Shown piece after piece: positions 51,743-60,193 of a stretch of DNA of 64,000 bases (the first letter of the stretch is position 1; every line of letters begins with the position of its first letter). Source of the DNA: Haloarcula marismortui ATCC 43049 (GTDB taxonomy: Archaea > Halobacteriota > Halobacteria > Halobacteriales > Haloarculaceae); assembly GCF_000011085.1 (NCBI RefSeq), contig NC_006396.1:1488001-1552000 (forward strand), in the 5' to 3' direction. Under the pieces are notes generated by a model. That model made no database searches. It saw only the letters and a program-made list of their open reading frames with translations, and was not told the origin of the DNA. Made by a program: the position numbers and the translations under genes.

Positions 51743-52660
51743 ATGCAGACCCACATCGTCCCGGTCGGGTTCGACTACGACCGGCTCATCGCGCCGCTGG
51801 TGCGCGAGCAACTCGACGTTGACCGCGTCATCCTGCTGGAGGGGGCGGTCGGCAGCGAGGCCAACGTCGAGTACTCGCGCAATCTCGCCGAGAAGCTGGA
51901 AAAGGACTATCAGAACCTGCTCGGAGCGGAAACCGAGCGGTTCGTCGTCGCCGACGTGTACGACTACGACGAGGCCTTCGAGCAGGCCTTCGAACTCATC
52001 AACGCGGAACTCGACGCGGGCAGCGAGGTGTGGGTCAACGTCTCCGCGATGCCCCGGACTGTCTCCTTTGCCTTTGCGACCGCGGCCCACTCGATTATGG
52101 TCGAACGCGAGGGCGACCGGGACCGCATCCACACCTACTACACGGTCCCCGAGAAGTATCTGGAGACGGAACTCGCCGAGGAACTGCGCAAGCAGATCGA
52201 CATGCTAGAGGACATGCGCACGGGCGAAGAAGTCGACGAGCGAATTGACGACCGACTCGAAACCGCGCGGGACCTGCTATCGGAGTTCGACGAGCGGGGG
52301 ACAACCATCGGCGCGAAGGAGATCGACGGCTCCCACGTGGTTGAGCTTCCCGTCGCCTCCTTCTCGAACGTCAAGCCCTTCGAGGAGGTCATCCTCTTCA
52401 CGCTGGGCGAACACGGCGAGTTCGAGTCCGTCTCCGAGCTAGCACAGCAGTTGGCCCGGGACCTCGGTGAGGAGTACACCGACTCCTTCCGTTCGAAGGT
52501 TATCTACAACGTCGACCGGCTCGGCCCCGGCGGGAAGGGGTACATCGAGCAGGAGGAACACGGGAAATCCTACCGGACGACGCTCTCGCGGATCGGACAG
52601 CTGTGGGTCCGCGCCCACTCCGCCGAGGACCGCGAGCACCGCGAGTCCGACCTGCCGTGA
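51743..52660 (+). CDS. HFX_2341/DUF6293-type regulator with CARF-like domain
   Basis: A 305-residue soluble protein. The N-terminal 150 residues look like a Rossmann-type CARF sensor (GSEVWVNVSAMPRTVSFAFATAA core), and the C-terminal half is a winged helix (ILFTLGEHGEFESVSELAQQL). Homologues in haloarchaea are annotated as HFX_2341-family transcription regulators. CARF domains bind cyclic oligonucleotides in CRISPR systems, but no CRISPR locus lies here. Ligand unknown. Confidence 0.82.
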   Translation: MQTHIVPVGFDYDRLIAPLVREQLDVDRVILLEGAVGSEANVEYSRNLAEKLEKDYQNLLGAETERFVVADVYDYDEAFEQAFELINAELDAGSEVWVNVSAMPRTVSFAFATAAHSIMVEREGDRDRIHTYYTVPEKYLETELAEELRKQIDMLEDMRTGEEVDERIDDRLETARDLLSEFDERGTTIGAKEIDGSHVVELPVASFSNVKPFEEVILFTLGEHGEFESVSELAQQLARDLGEEYTDSFRSKVIYNVDRLGPGGKGYIEQEEHGKSYRTTLSRIGQLWVRAHSAEDREHRESDLP

Positions 52661-52740
52661 GCTGGTCGCTAGTATGAGCCCGTCGGGACGCTGGCGAAAA
52701 CCGAAGTCATTAATCCTGCCGTAGGTCGAGTATTGTACAG

Positions 52741-52839
52741 ATGGTGCGTCGACTCTCCCGAACGCTGGTTCTCGCGCCCGTCGGTGTAGGGGCCCCCACG
52801 CCCCACATCACCGCTCCAAATCGACGTACGCACCGCTGA
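52741..52839 (+). CDS. Candidate 32-residue leader ORF upstream of valS
   Basis: ATG 52741 opens 32 codons ending at TGA 52837-52839, 51 bases before valS. A TATA-like CATTAATC (about 52708-52715) is some 28 bases upstream, so transcription may begin at this ATG. The peptide contains LVLAPVGVGA with clustered Val codons. The bases GGTGCG near its start (52743-52748) can pair with CGCACC (52829-52834). An attenuator is possible; the evidence is thin. Confidence 0.35.
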   Translation: MVRRLSRTLVLAPVGVGAPTPHITAPNRRTHR

Positions 52840-52890
52840 TAACCACGCCGCAGTCAGATGCTACCCGGGTGTTACACCCACCGCTTGAAT

Positions 52891-55563
52891 ATGAGTGATA
52901 CACAGGACCCACCGCAGGACGAATCGACCACAGACGAATCAGCAGACGCCCTCGACGGGGAGTACGACCCCCGCGAGATAGAGCCGGAGTGGCAGGACCA
53001 GTGGGTCGCGGATAAGACCTACGCCTACGACGAGGACGCTGACACCCGCTTCAGCATTGACACGCCGCCGCCGACGGTGTCGGGGAACCTCCACATGGGC
53101 CACCTCTACCAGTTCACGCTGCAGGACTTCGTCGCTCGCTTCCACCGGATGCGCGACGACACCGTCTACTTCCCCTTCGGCTACGACGACAACGGCATCG
53201 CCTCGGAGCGACTGACAGAGCGCGAACTCGACATCCGACATCAGGATTACCCGCGCCGGGAGTTCCAGGAGAAGTGCCGCGACGTGTGTACGCAGTTCGA
53301 GGACGAGTTCACGCAGGACGTCCAGTCACTGGCGATCTCCATCGACTGGGACAACACCTACAAGACCATCGCGCCGGACGTCCAGCGGGTCTCGCAGCTA
53401 TCCTTCCTCGACCTCTACGAACAGGGTCGGGAGTACCGTCAGCGCGCGCCGACCATCTGGTGTCCGGACTGTGAGACGGCTATTTCGCAGGTCGAGCAGG
53501 AGGATAAGGACAAGCACACGAAATTCAACGACATCGCCTTTGATCTGGTTGAGACCGGGGAGGGACCGGCCGACGAGGACGCGACGTTTACGATTTCGAC
53601 GACCCGCCCCGAGCTACTGCCGGCGTGTGTCGCCGTCTTCGTCCATCCCGACGACGACGAGAACCAGCACCTCGTCGGTGGCAGTGCGCGAGTGCCCCTT
53701 TTCGAGCAGGAGGTTCCCGTCATCGCCGACGAGCGCGTCGACATGGAAACCGGCAGCGGCATCGTCATGTGCTGTACGTTCGGCGACCAGAACGACATCG
53801 AGTGGTACCAGGCCCACGACCTGCCGCTGCGGCTCGCAATCGACGAATCGGCGACGATGACGGACGTGGCCGGCGAGTACGAGGGAATGCACACCACCGA
53901 GGCCCGTGAGGCCATCATCGAGGACCTGCGCGAGGAGGGGTCGCTGCTCGAGAGCCGCGACCACGACCACACCGTGCAGGTCCACGAGCGCTGTGAAGAG
54001 GAGGTCGAGTATCTCGTCACCGAGCAGTGGTACATCGAGCTGCTCGACAAGAAAGAGGAGTATATCGAGGCCGGCCGCCAGATGGAGTGGTACCCTGAGA
54101 AGATGGCCACCCGCTACGAGCACTGGATTGAGGGGCTCGAATGGGACTGGTGCATCTCCCGTCAGCGCGATTCGGGCATCCCGATCCCAGTGTGGTACTG
54201 TGACGACTGCGGCGAGCCCGTGATGGCCGAGCGCGAGCAGCTGCCGGTTGACCCGCTGTCGGACGCCCCGCCGGTCGATAGTTGCCCCGAGTGTGGCCAC
54301 GACTCGCTGACGCCCGAGGAGGACGTCTTCGACACGTGGGCAACCTCGTCGCTGACGCCGCTCGTGAACGCCGGCTGGGACTGGGATGCAGACAGTGAGT
54401 CGTTCACCATGGAACTGCCCGAGCTGTACCCCTTCGACCTGCGCCCGCAGGGTCACGACATTATCTCGTTCTGGCTGTTCCACACCGTCGTCAAGTGCTA
54501 CGAGCACACCGGCGAGGTGCCATTCGAGAACGTGATGATAAACGGGATGGTGCTGGACGAGAACCGCGAGGCGATGTCCAAGTCCAAGGGCAACGTCATC
54601 CCGCCCAGCGAGGTGCTTGAAGAGTTCCCGGTCGACGCCACCCGCTACTGGGCCGCCGGCACCTCCATCGGCGACGACTTCCCGTACAAGGAGGGAGACC
54701 TCGAAGCTGGTGAACGGCTCCTCCAGAAGCTCTGGAACGCCTCGCGGCTGGTCGACCAGCTCACGCCGGCCGCCCGGCCCGACGAGCCCGAGGAACTGGC
54801 CGCGGTCGACGAGTGGCTGCTGGCCGAACTGGACGCGACTGTCGAGTCGGTCACGGCGAAGTTCGAGGACTACGAGTTCTCGAAGGCCCGGAACGAACTC
54901 CGGTCCTTTTTCTGGAACACGTTCTGTGACGACTACCTCGAAATCGCCAAGCAGCGACTTTCAGACGGGGAAGCTGTGTCGACCGAGTTCACGCTCCTGC
55001 AGGCCCACCGGACCTTCCTGCAACTGTTCGCGCCGTTCCTCCCGCACATCACGGAGGAACTGTGGGAGCGGTGCTACGAGGAAGATAGCTCAATCCACAC
55101 GACGGACTGGCCGACCTCGGGCGGCTACGATGCCGACCTCGAAGCGGGCGAGACGGCGATGGAGGTCGTCTCCGCGCTCCGGCGGTACAAGACCGAGAAC
55201 GGACTGCCGCTGAACGCCGACCTCGACCACGTCGAGGTGTTCGGCCACATCGCCGGCTTCGAGGACGCCGTCGCCGAGGCGATGCACGTGGCGCAACTGG
55301 ACACCTACGACGAGGCCCCGGACATCACGACGGAAATCAGCGGCATCGACCTCGATTACTCGCTCGTCGGTCCCGAGTTCGGCAGCGAAGTCGGCGCGAT
55401 TGACGCCGCTATCGAGGACGGTGACTACGAGATCGACGGCGACACGCTGCAGGTCGCTGGCGTCGAACTCGACGACGAGATGTTCGCTGTCGAGGAGTCC
55501 CGGACCTACTCCGGCGAGGGCGAGATGACCGAAACCGAGAGCGCCGTCGTCGTGGTTCGGTAG
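52891..55563 (+). CDS. valS: Valyl-tRNA synthetase
   Basis: An 890-residue class I synthetase. The HIGH motif reads HMGH in NLHMGHLYQF and KMSKS reads AMSKSKGN; the editing (CP1) domain lies between, with CPDC and CPEC zinc cysteines. The acidic N-terminal extension (about 30 residues) is typical of haloarchaea. ATG 52891 gives the family N-terminus; ATG 52858 is upstream. A short ORF precedes it. Confidence 0.96.
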   Translation: MSDTQDPPQDESTTDESADALDGEYDPREIEPEWQDQWVADKTYAYDEDADTRFSIDTPPPTVSGNLHMGHLYQFTLQDFVARFHRMRDDTVYFPFGYDDNGIASERLTERELDIRHQDYPRREFQEKCRDVCTQFEDEFTQDVQSLAISIDWDNTYKTIAPDVQRVSQLSFLDLYEQGREYRQRAPTIWCPDCETAISQVEQEDKDKHTKFNDIAFDLVETGEGPADEDATFTISTTRPELLPACVAVFVHPDDDENQHLVGGSARVPLFEQEVPVIADERVDMETGSGIVMCCTFGDQNDIEWYQAHDLPLRLAIDESATMTDVAGEYEGMHTTEAREAIIEDLREEGSLLESRDHDHTVQVHERCEEEVEYLVTEQWYIELLDKKEEYIEAGRQMEWYPEKMATRYEHWIEGLEWDWCISRQRDSGIPIPVWYCDDCGEPVMAEREQLPVDPLSDAPPVDSCPECGHDSLTPEEDVFDTWATSSLTPLVNAGWDWDADSESFTMELPELYPFDLRPQGHDIISFWLFHTVVKCYEHTGEVPFENVMINGMVLDENREAMSKSKGNVIPPSEVLEEFPVDATRYWAAGTSIGDDFPYKEGDLEAGERLLQKLWNASRLVDQLTPAARPDEPEELAAVDEWLLAELDATVESVTAKFEDYEFSKARNELRSFFWNTFCDDYLEIAKQRLSDGEAVSTEFTLLQAHRTFLQLFAPFLPHITEELWERCYEEDSSIHTTDWPTSGGYDADLEAGETAMEVVSALRRYKTENGLPLNADLDHVEVFGHIAGFEDAVAEAMHVAQLDTYDEAPDITTEISGIDLDYSLVGPEFGSEVGAIDAAIEDGDYEIDGDTLQVAGVELDDEMFAVEESRTYSGEGEMTETESAVVVVR

Positions 55564-55655
55564 GCTCGCTGCGTTTTTTTGTCACAGACTCACTCCGTTC
55601 GCACCCATCGCCGGGACCAGTAGCATCAAGACCTGCGGGTCCGGTCATTGAAACC

Positions 55656-55832
55656 ATGCGAACAGAGGAGACGATTCGGGACCGAATCGAGGCGCTGCAG
55701 GACGAGTACGACAAGCACGACCCGCCGTCGACCGAGCTAGAAGACGAGGCCGAGGTCGCCATCCTGCGCGCTATCGAGGAACTGGAGTGGGTCCTCGACG
55801 AGCGCGAGGCAGAGGACGGATTTACGACCTGA
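55656..55832 (+). CDS. 58-residue acidic helical protein
   Basis: A short frame after valS. The 58 residues form charged amphipathic helices (RTEETIRDRIEALQDEYDK and ELEDEAEVAILRAIEELEWVLDE), with one DPPST turn. Codon use (GC-ending, Glu/Asp-rich) looks like a real haloarchaeal gene. Family not recognised; it may be a coiled-coil dimer. Confidence 0.65.
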   Translation: MRTEETIRDRIEALQDEYDKHDPPSTELEDEAEVAILRAIEELEWVLDEREAEDGFTT

Positions 55833-55868
55833 GACGCCACCAGAACCGCAAGCAAAGGACAGCGCCGG

Positions 55869-56639
55869 TCAGGCTTGCCGTTTCACTTTCTCTACACGCG
55901 TCGCCAGTGCGAGAAACGTCGCTATGAGCGTCAACACGACCGCCCAACCCGCCGCGAGGTCGTGGGCGAGCACCGTGTGGTCGAACCCGCCGGCAGCGAC
56001 AATCGGCTCGGCCCGGAGCCAGGTGTGGTGGGGACCATCCAGAATCGGGACGAAGTAATCGACCACGTCGTTGAAGCCGTACCAGAACACCGCAACGGCA
56101 ACGGACATGACCGAAAAGCTCGCATAGCGGTGAATGAGAAATGCCTCGGCGGCCATCGCCAGATGGCTCAGAATCAGGAACCAGTAGAGCCACAGCGGAA
56201 TCCCGCCGGGGCCGTTGAGAGCGAGCTGGACGTACGGCGTCCACAGGCCGAGCTTGATGCAGCCGAAGAAGCCGAGCATGTGGAGCCACTGCGTGTCCCA
56301 GTCGAGCCGCCAGGCCACCAGTGAAAGTCCGATGAACATCGTTGCCACGGGCGAGTCCGGAATCAGCGGGTACGCGGCGAGTGGGGCCGCGCCCAGCTGA
56401 CCCTCAACGAGCGGCGGCGCTGTGTTCAGCGGCCGGCCGGCGTAGTACCAGAAGCCAAACAGCGTGCCGACCAGATTGACGAGCGCGATCGGCCAGGCAA
56501 GTCTGAGCCCGACGTTCTCCAACCACGCCGGTAACGGCGCAACGTACTGCGGAAGCCCTTCGGCGTCGGGGAGCCGCCGGCTGAACACCCGCGCGACAAC
56601 CGCGTCGATGCGCCCGCCGACACCCTCGTCCGGAGCCAT
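55869..56639 (-). CDS. DUF1405 membrane protein
   Basis: A 256-residue integral membrane protein with about six to seven helices. The segment VGTLFGFWYYAGRPLNTAPPLVEG is typical of DUF1405, as are the Trp-rich loops (WLYWFLILSHLAMAAEAFLI) and the DGPHHTWLRAEP stretch. Function unknown; ATG 56639 chosen, since the longer frame to 56765 has no membrane or domain signal. Confidence 0.85.
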   Translation of the reverse strand: MAPDEGVGGRIDAVVARVFSRRLPDAEGLPQYVAPLPAWLENVGLRLAWPIALVNLVGTLFGFWYYAGRPLNTAPPLVEGQLGAAPLAAYPLIPDSPVATMFIGLSLVAWRLDWDTQWLHMLGFFGCIKLGLWTPYVQLALNGPGGIPLWLYWFLILSHLAMAAEAFLIHRYASFSVMSVAVAVFWYGFNDVVDYFVPILDGPHHTWLRAEPIVAAGGFDHTVLAHDLAAGWAVVLTLIATFLALATRVEKVKRQA

Positions 56640-56805
56640 GTCGATGCAGTGGGGAGACGCGATGAAAACGGTAGTGGTCTCAGCCCCGTCCTCTGGAGAA
56701 TATCGCTGCCGCTGGCCCGATATCGGGTCTCCCTCGGGCGGGTCAAACGGTGTTCTGTCCTGCAAAAGGACACGCGTTAAGTAAATCCAGTCCTAAGTCT
56801 GGGTA

Positions 56806-57714
56806 ATGACTGAAGAGACCGACCTCGAGGACCTCCGTCGCGGGACTGACCTCGTCAAGCGCGGCTTCGCGAAGATGCAGAAAGGCGGCGTCATCATGGA
56901 TGTCGTCAACCGTGAGCAAGCCCGAATCGCCGAGGACGCCGGCGCGGTCGCCGTGATGCACCTGGAGTCGGTCCCGGCCGACATCCGCAAGCGGGGCGGT
57001 GTCGCCCGGATGGCTGACCCCAGCAAACTCGAAGAGATCATCGAGGAAGTGTCGATTCCGGTGATGGGCAAGGCCCGTATCGGCCACACTGCCGAGGCCC
57101 AGATTCTGGAAGCCGCTGGCGCGGATATGGTCGACGAGTCAGAAGTGCTGACGCAGGCCGACGACCGCTACCACATCGACAAGCGCGAGTTCACCGCGCC
57201 GTTCGTCTGCGGGGCGCGGAACCTCGCCGAGGCGCTGCGCCGTATCGACGAGGGCGCAGCGATGATTCGCACGAAGGGCGAGGCGGGCACTGGTGACGTG
57301 AACCAAGCCGTCACGCACCAGCGGAACATCCAGCGCTCCATCGGCAAGCTCGAAGGGATGGCCTACGAGGAGCGCGACGAATGGGCCCGCGAACACGGTG
57401 CGCCTCGGCGGCTCGTCCACGAGACGGCGGACCGCGGCCGGCTGCCGGTCGTCAACTTTGCGGCCGGCGGCATCGCGACGCCTGCCGACGCCGCACTGAT
57501 GATGCAACACGGCTGTGACGGCATCTTCGTCGGCTCGGGCATCTTCGGGGCGGAGAACCCACAGGCGATGGGCGAGTCCGTCGTCGCGGCGGTCAACAAC
57601 TACGACGACCCCGAACAGCTCAAGGAGATCGCGAAGAACCCCGGCAAGGGGATGAAAGGCCAGGCGAACGCGGACCTGGACGAAGAAGAGCAGCTGCAGG
57701 GTCGCGGCGTCTAA
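56806..57714 (+). CDS. pdxS: Pyridoxal 5'-phosphate synthase subunit PdxS
   Basis: A 302-residue TIM-barrel enzyme that builds PLP from ribose 5-phosphate, glyceraldehyde 3-phosphate and ammonia. Asp32 (IMDVVN), Lys89 in [10 protein letters not shown] and Lys157 in [12 protein letters not shown] are the active-site residues. The glutaminase PdxT is not adjacent. ATG 56806. Confidence 0.97.
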   Translation: MTEETDLEDLRRGTDLVKRGFAKMQKGGVIMDVVNREQARIAEDAGAVAVMHLESVPADIRKRGGVARMADPSKLEEIIEEVSIPVMGKARIGHTAEAQILEAAGADMVDESEVLTQADDRYHIDKREFTAPFVCGARNLAEALRRIDEGAAMIRTKGEAGTGDVNQAVTHQRNIQRSIGKLEGMAYEERDEWAREHGAPRRLVHETADRGRLPVVNFAAGGIATPADAALMMQHGCDGIFVGSGIFGAENPQAMGESVVAAVNNYDDPEQLKEIAKNPGKGMKGQANADLDEEEQLQGRGV

Positions 57715-57809
57715 CGGGAACCGCGACCAGTCAGTTTTCGGCGTCGCTATCACCGCTTTTACAGACGAACGCTCAAAGACGAAGACACAAGTTCCTACGG
57801 CGGCGATAG

Positions 57810-59033
57810 GTGGCTGTGCAGGGGACGGCCACGCCGACGCCAGCGGCCAACGACACCGGTGAAGGCCTTTTGGAGCTCTTTACCGTGTTACAGCGGTCGC
57901 TGGACCAGTTGGTCGCGACACAGGGGCGACTCGTCGCGACGCTCATCCTTCTCGTCGTCCTCCTTCTCAGCGTCGTCATCGTTCCAGCAGCCCTCTCCCG
58001 GCTTCGGTCTGTCACGTCGGACCGAGCCGGCGACTGGCTGCAGGTCATGGCCGACTACACGCCGACGACCATCCGAGGCGTGTTTCTCCGGATCGCCCAG
58101 TTCTCGATGGTCGTTCTCGTTGTCGTCTCGTTTCTCATCGTCTGGGGCGTTCTCGATATCGTCCAGACAGTCGGGCCGTACCTCGACGGGAGCGATCAGT
58201 CAGTGCTGGCGACGATACAGACGATCGTTCTCGTCATGCTGGCCTTTGTCCTGTCCGACCAGATGCAGCGGTGGATCGGCCGGTTCAGCCAAGCTGTTAC
58301 CGGCTTCACCGAACACCAGGAGGAGATCCTTCTCCGACTGGGGCAGGTCACTGTGTTCGTCACCATCGGTGCGACGATCTTCGCCGTCTGGGGCATCGAC
58401 CTCAGTGGCTTGCTCGTCGGGGCCGGGTTCCTCGGTATCGTTGTCGGTCTGGCTGCCAGACAGACGCTCGGCTCGCTCATCGCCGGTTTCGTCCTGATGT
58501 TCTCTCGCCCGTTCACTATCGGCGACTGGGTGCTCATTGGCGAGCAGGAGGGCATCGTAACGGACATCACTGTTTTCAATACGCGGCTGGAGAACTTCGA
58601 TGGCGAGTTCGTCATCATTCCGAACGACCGCGTGAGCGACCGCGCAGTGACAAACCGCAGCCGAAAGGGGCTGTTGCGCCTCACAGTCGATATCGGTGTG
58701 GACTACGACACCGACGTTGACCGGGCGATGGACCTCGCCCGCGAAGCGATGACAGACATCGAGCACGTCGTCGATTCACCGACGCCGGATGTCGTTCCGA
58801 AGGACTTCGGGGACTCCGCTGTGGTGATGGAACTCCGGTTCTGGATCGATCACCCGACGCCACCGCGGAAGTGGCGCGCCATCTCGGCGGTCGTCCGGGG
58901 TGTGAAAGCCACTTTCGACGAAGAAGACATCGCGATCCCGTTCCCACAGCGGACCCTCTCGAACCGCGTGGACGCGGCGGACGAAAAGTCGCTGGAAGGC
59001 GGCGTGGAGATGCGTCCGGACGGCGACGGCTGA
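57810..59033 (+). CDS. MscS-family mechanosensitive channel
   Basis: A 407-residue channel. Three to five helices lie in the first 225 residues; the pore helix GLLVGAGFLGIVVGLAARQTLGSLIAGF is followed by the beta domain (FTIGDWVLIGEQEGIVTDIT) and PNDRVSDRAVTNRS, typical of MscS. It releases osmotic pressure on hypo-osmotic shock. GTG 57810 start, with an N-terminal polar stretch. Confidence 0.92.
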   Translation: MAVQGTATPTPAANDTGEGLLELFTVLQRSLDQLVATQGRLVATLILLVVLLLSVVIVPAALSRLRSVTSDRAGDWLQVMADYTPTTIRGVFLRIAQFSMVVLVVVSFLIVWGVLDIVQTVGPYLDGSDQSVLATIQTIVLVMLAFVLSDQMQRWIGRFSQAVTGFTEHQEEILLRLGQVTVFVTIGATIFAVWGIDLSGLLVGAGFLGIVVGLAARQTLGSLIAGFVLMFSRPFTIGDWVLIGEQEGIVTDITVFNTRLENFDGEFVIIPNDRVSDRAVTNRSRKGLLRLTVDIGVDYDTDVDRAMDLAREAMTDIEHVVDSPTPDVVPKDFGDSAVVMELRFWIDHPTPPRKWRAISAVVRGVKATFDEEDIAIPFPQRTLSNRVDAADEKSLEGGVEMRPDGDG

Positions 59034-59034
59034 C

Positions 59035-59343
59035 CTACAGGTCGAGGCCGTCGAGAAGGAGCCCCAGGCCGAGAATCCAGCATCCCAGTGCGGTCCCGAG
59101 CGTGCTGACGTAGAACAGCCAGGACAGTCCCTGCTCTGTTGTCAGCAGTCCGCTCATCGCGGCGGCTGCGGCATCAGTCGCGGCCGGGAGCGACCCGGCC
59201 ATGAGAACCATACCGGCGAATGTGCCAACGGCGACCGGCAGCGTCGCGGCGACAAGCGCCAGACCGACACGCTTGGCCAGCGTGGCGACTGCAGCCGGGT
59301 CGAGCGGGCCGACGTAGGTCGGAACTGGCCGTCGCTGTGACAT
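59035..59343 (-). CDS. Small three-helix membrane protein
   Basis: A 102-residue Ala/Gly-rich membrane protein with about three helices. The N-terminus SQRRPVPTYVGPLDPA is basic and should stay inside. It converges with the MscS gene, which ends one base before. Family not recognised. ATG 59343. Confidence 0.65.
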   Translation of the reverse strand: MSQRRPVPTYVGPLDPAAVATLAKRVGLALVAATLPVAVGTFAGMVLMAGSLPAATDAAAAAMSGLLTTEQGLSWLFYVSTLGTALGCWILGLGLLLDGLDL

Positions 59344-59556
59344 GCCAATACATAACATGAGAGACTGACATAAAAGTCCGTTCCTCGACGGGGACCGTGA
59401 TATGTGCTCGGAGTGCACAGACGATCCAAGAAACCCACAGAAAAGCTGTTTCAAGCGTTAAAATAGTGGCTCGCTGTTTCGTCCTGGTGGTAGGGACTCC
59501 ACGACAGAGCGGCCGCCGGTCGAAACTACTATCCCCAACGGCACGAACGGACTGGT

Positions 59557-60138
59557 ATGAGCACTCCGCCGGGGGAGTATTACACCGAAGAACGCTGGCA
59601 GAACTGGCTAGACCGCATCGAGGAAGAAGACGTCGACCCTGAAGATGAGGATTCAGCGCGGCTCCTGTTGAACCTTCAGGACGACGCTGCGATCGCGGTC
59701 GCGAAGATTCTCACCGATTACGAGGACGGACCGCTCGACGAAGAGGCGACGCTCGACGAGCTTACCGGCGTCCGAGAGATCGTTCTCGACGACATCGACA
59801 TCGACGACGAGGAGACCGTGATGCTGATCGACGGCGTCCAGACATCGCTGCTGTGCGTGTTCTATGCGGCCGAGGAGTTCGTCGCAGAAGGCGCTGCGGA
59901 CGATGCGACCATCACGGACTACATCGAAGCCGCCGCGGACGCGGAAGCCGAAGAGGACCTCGACGCGGCACTGGGCTACTGTGTGCAGGCCGGCACGCAG
60001 ATCATTGGCGGGTCGGAGCTCCCGATGGAGGTCGCTGAGGACCTCGAATACGGACTCGTCTCCGAGTGGGTCAACGGACTTGACAGTCTCCAGACCGCAA
60101 TGAGCGACCCGGAAGTCGTCGAAGAAGACGAGAGTTGA
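59557..60138 (+). CDS. DUF2150 protein
   Basis: A 193-residue very acidic helical protein of the archaeal DUF2150 family. It contains RWQNWLDRIEEE near the start, DIDDEETVMLIDGVQTSLLCVFYAAEEF in the middle and a C-terminal LVSEWVNGLDSLQTAM helix. Function unknown. ATG 59557. Confidence 0.85.
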   Translation: MSTPPGEYYTEERWQNWLDRIEEEDVDPEDEDSARLLLNLQDDAAIAVAKILTDYEDGPLDEEATLDELTGVREIVLDDIDIDDEETVMLIDGVQTSLLCVFYAAEEFVAEGAADDATITDYIEAAADAEAEEDLDAALGYCVQAGTQIIGGSELPMEVAEDLEYGLVSEWVNGLDSLQTAMSDPEVVEEDES

Positions 60139-60193
60139 TAATTCGGCAGTCAGGTTTTTATCGCCGTCTCTGCAACTCATCGCCATGACTTTC

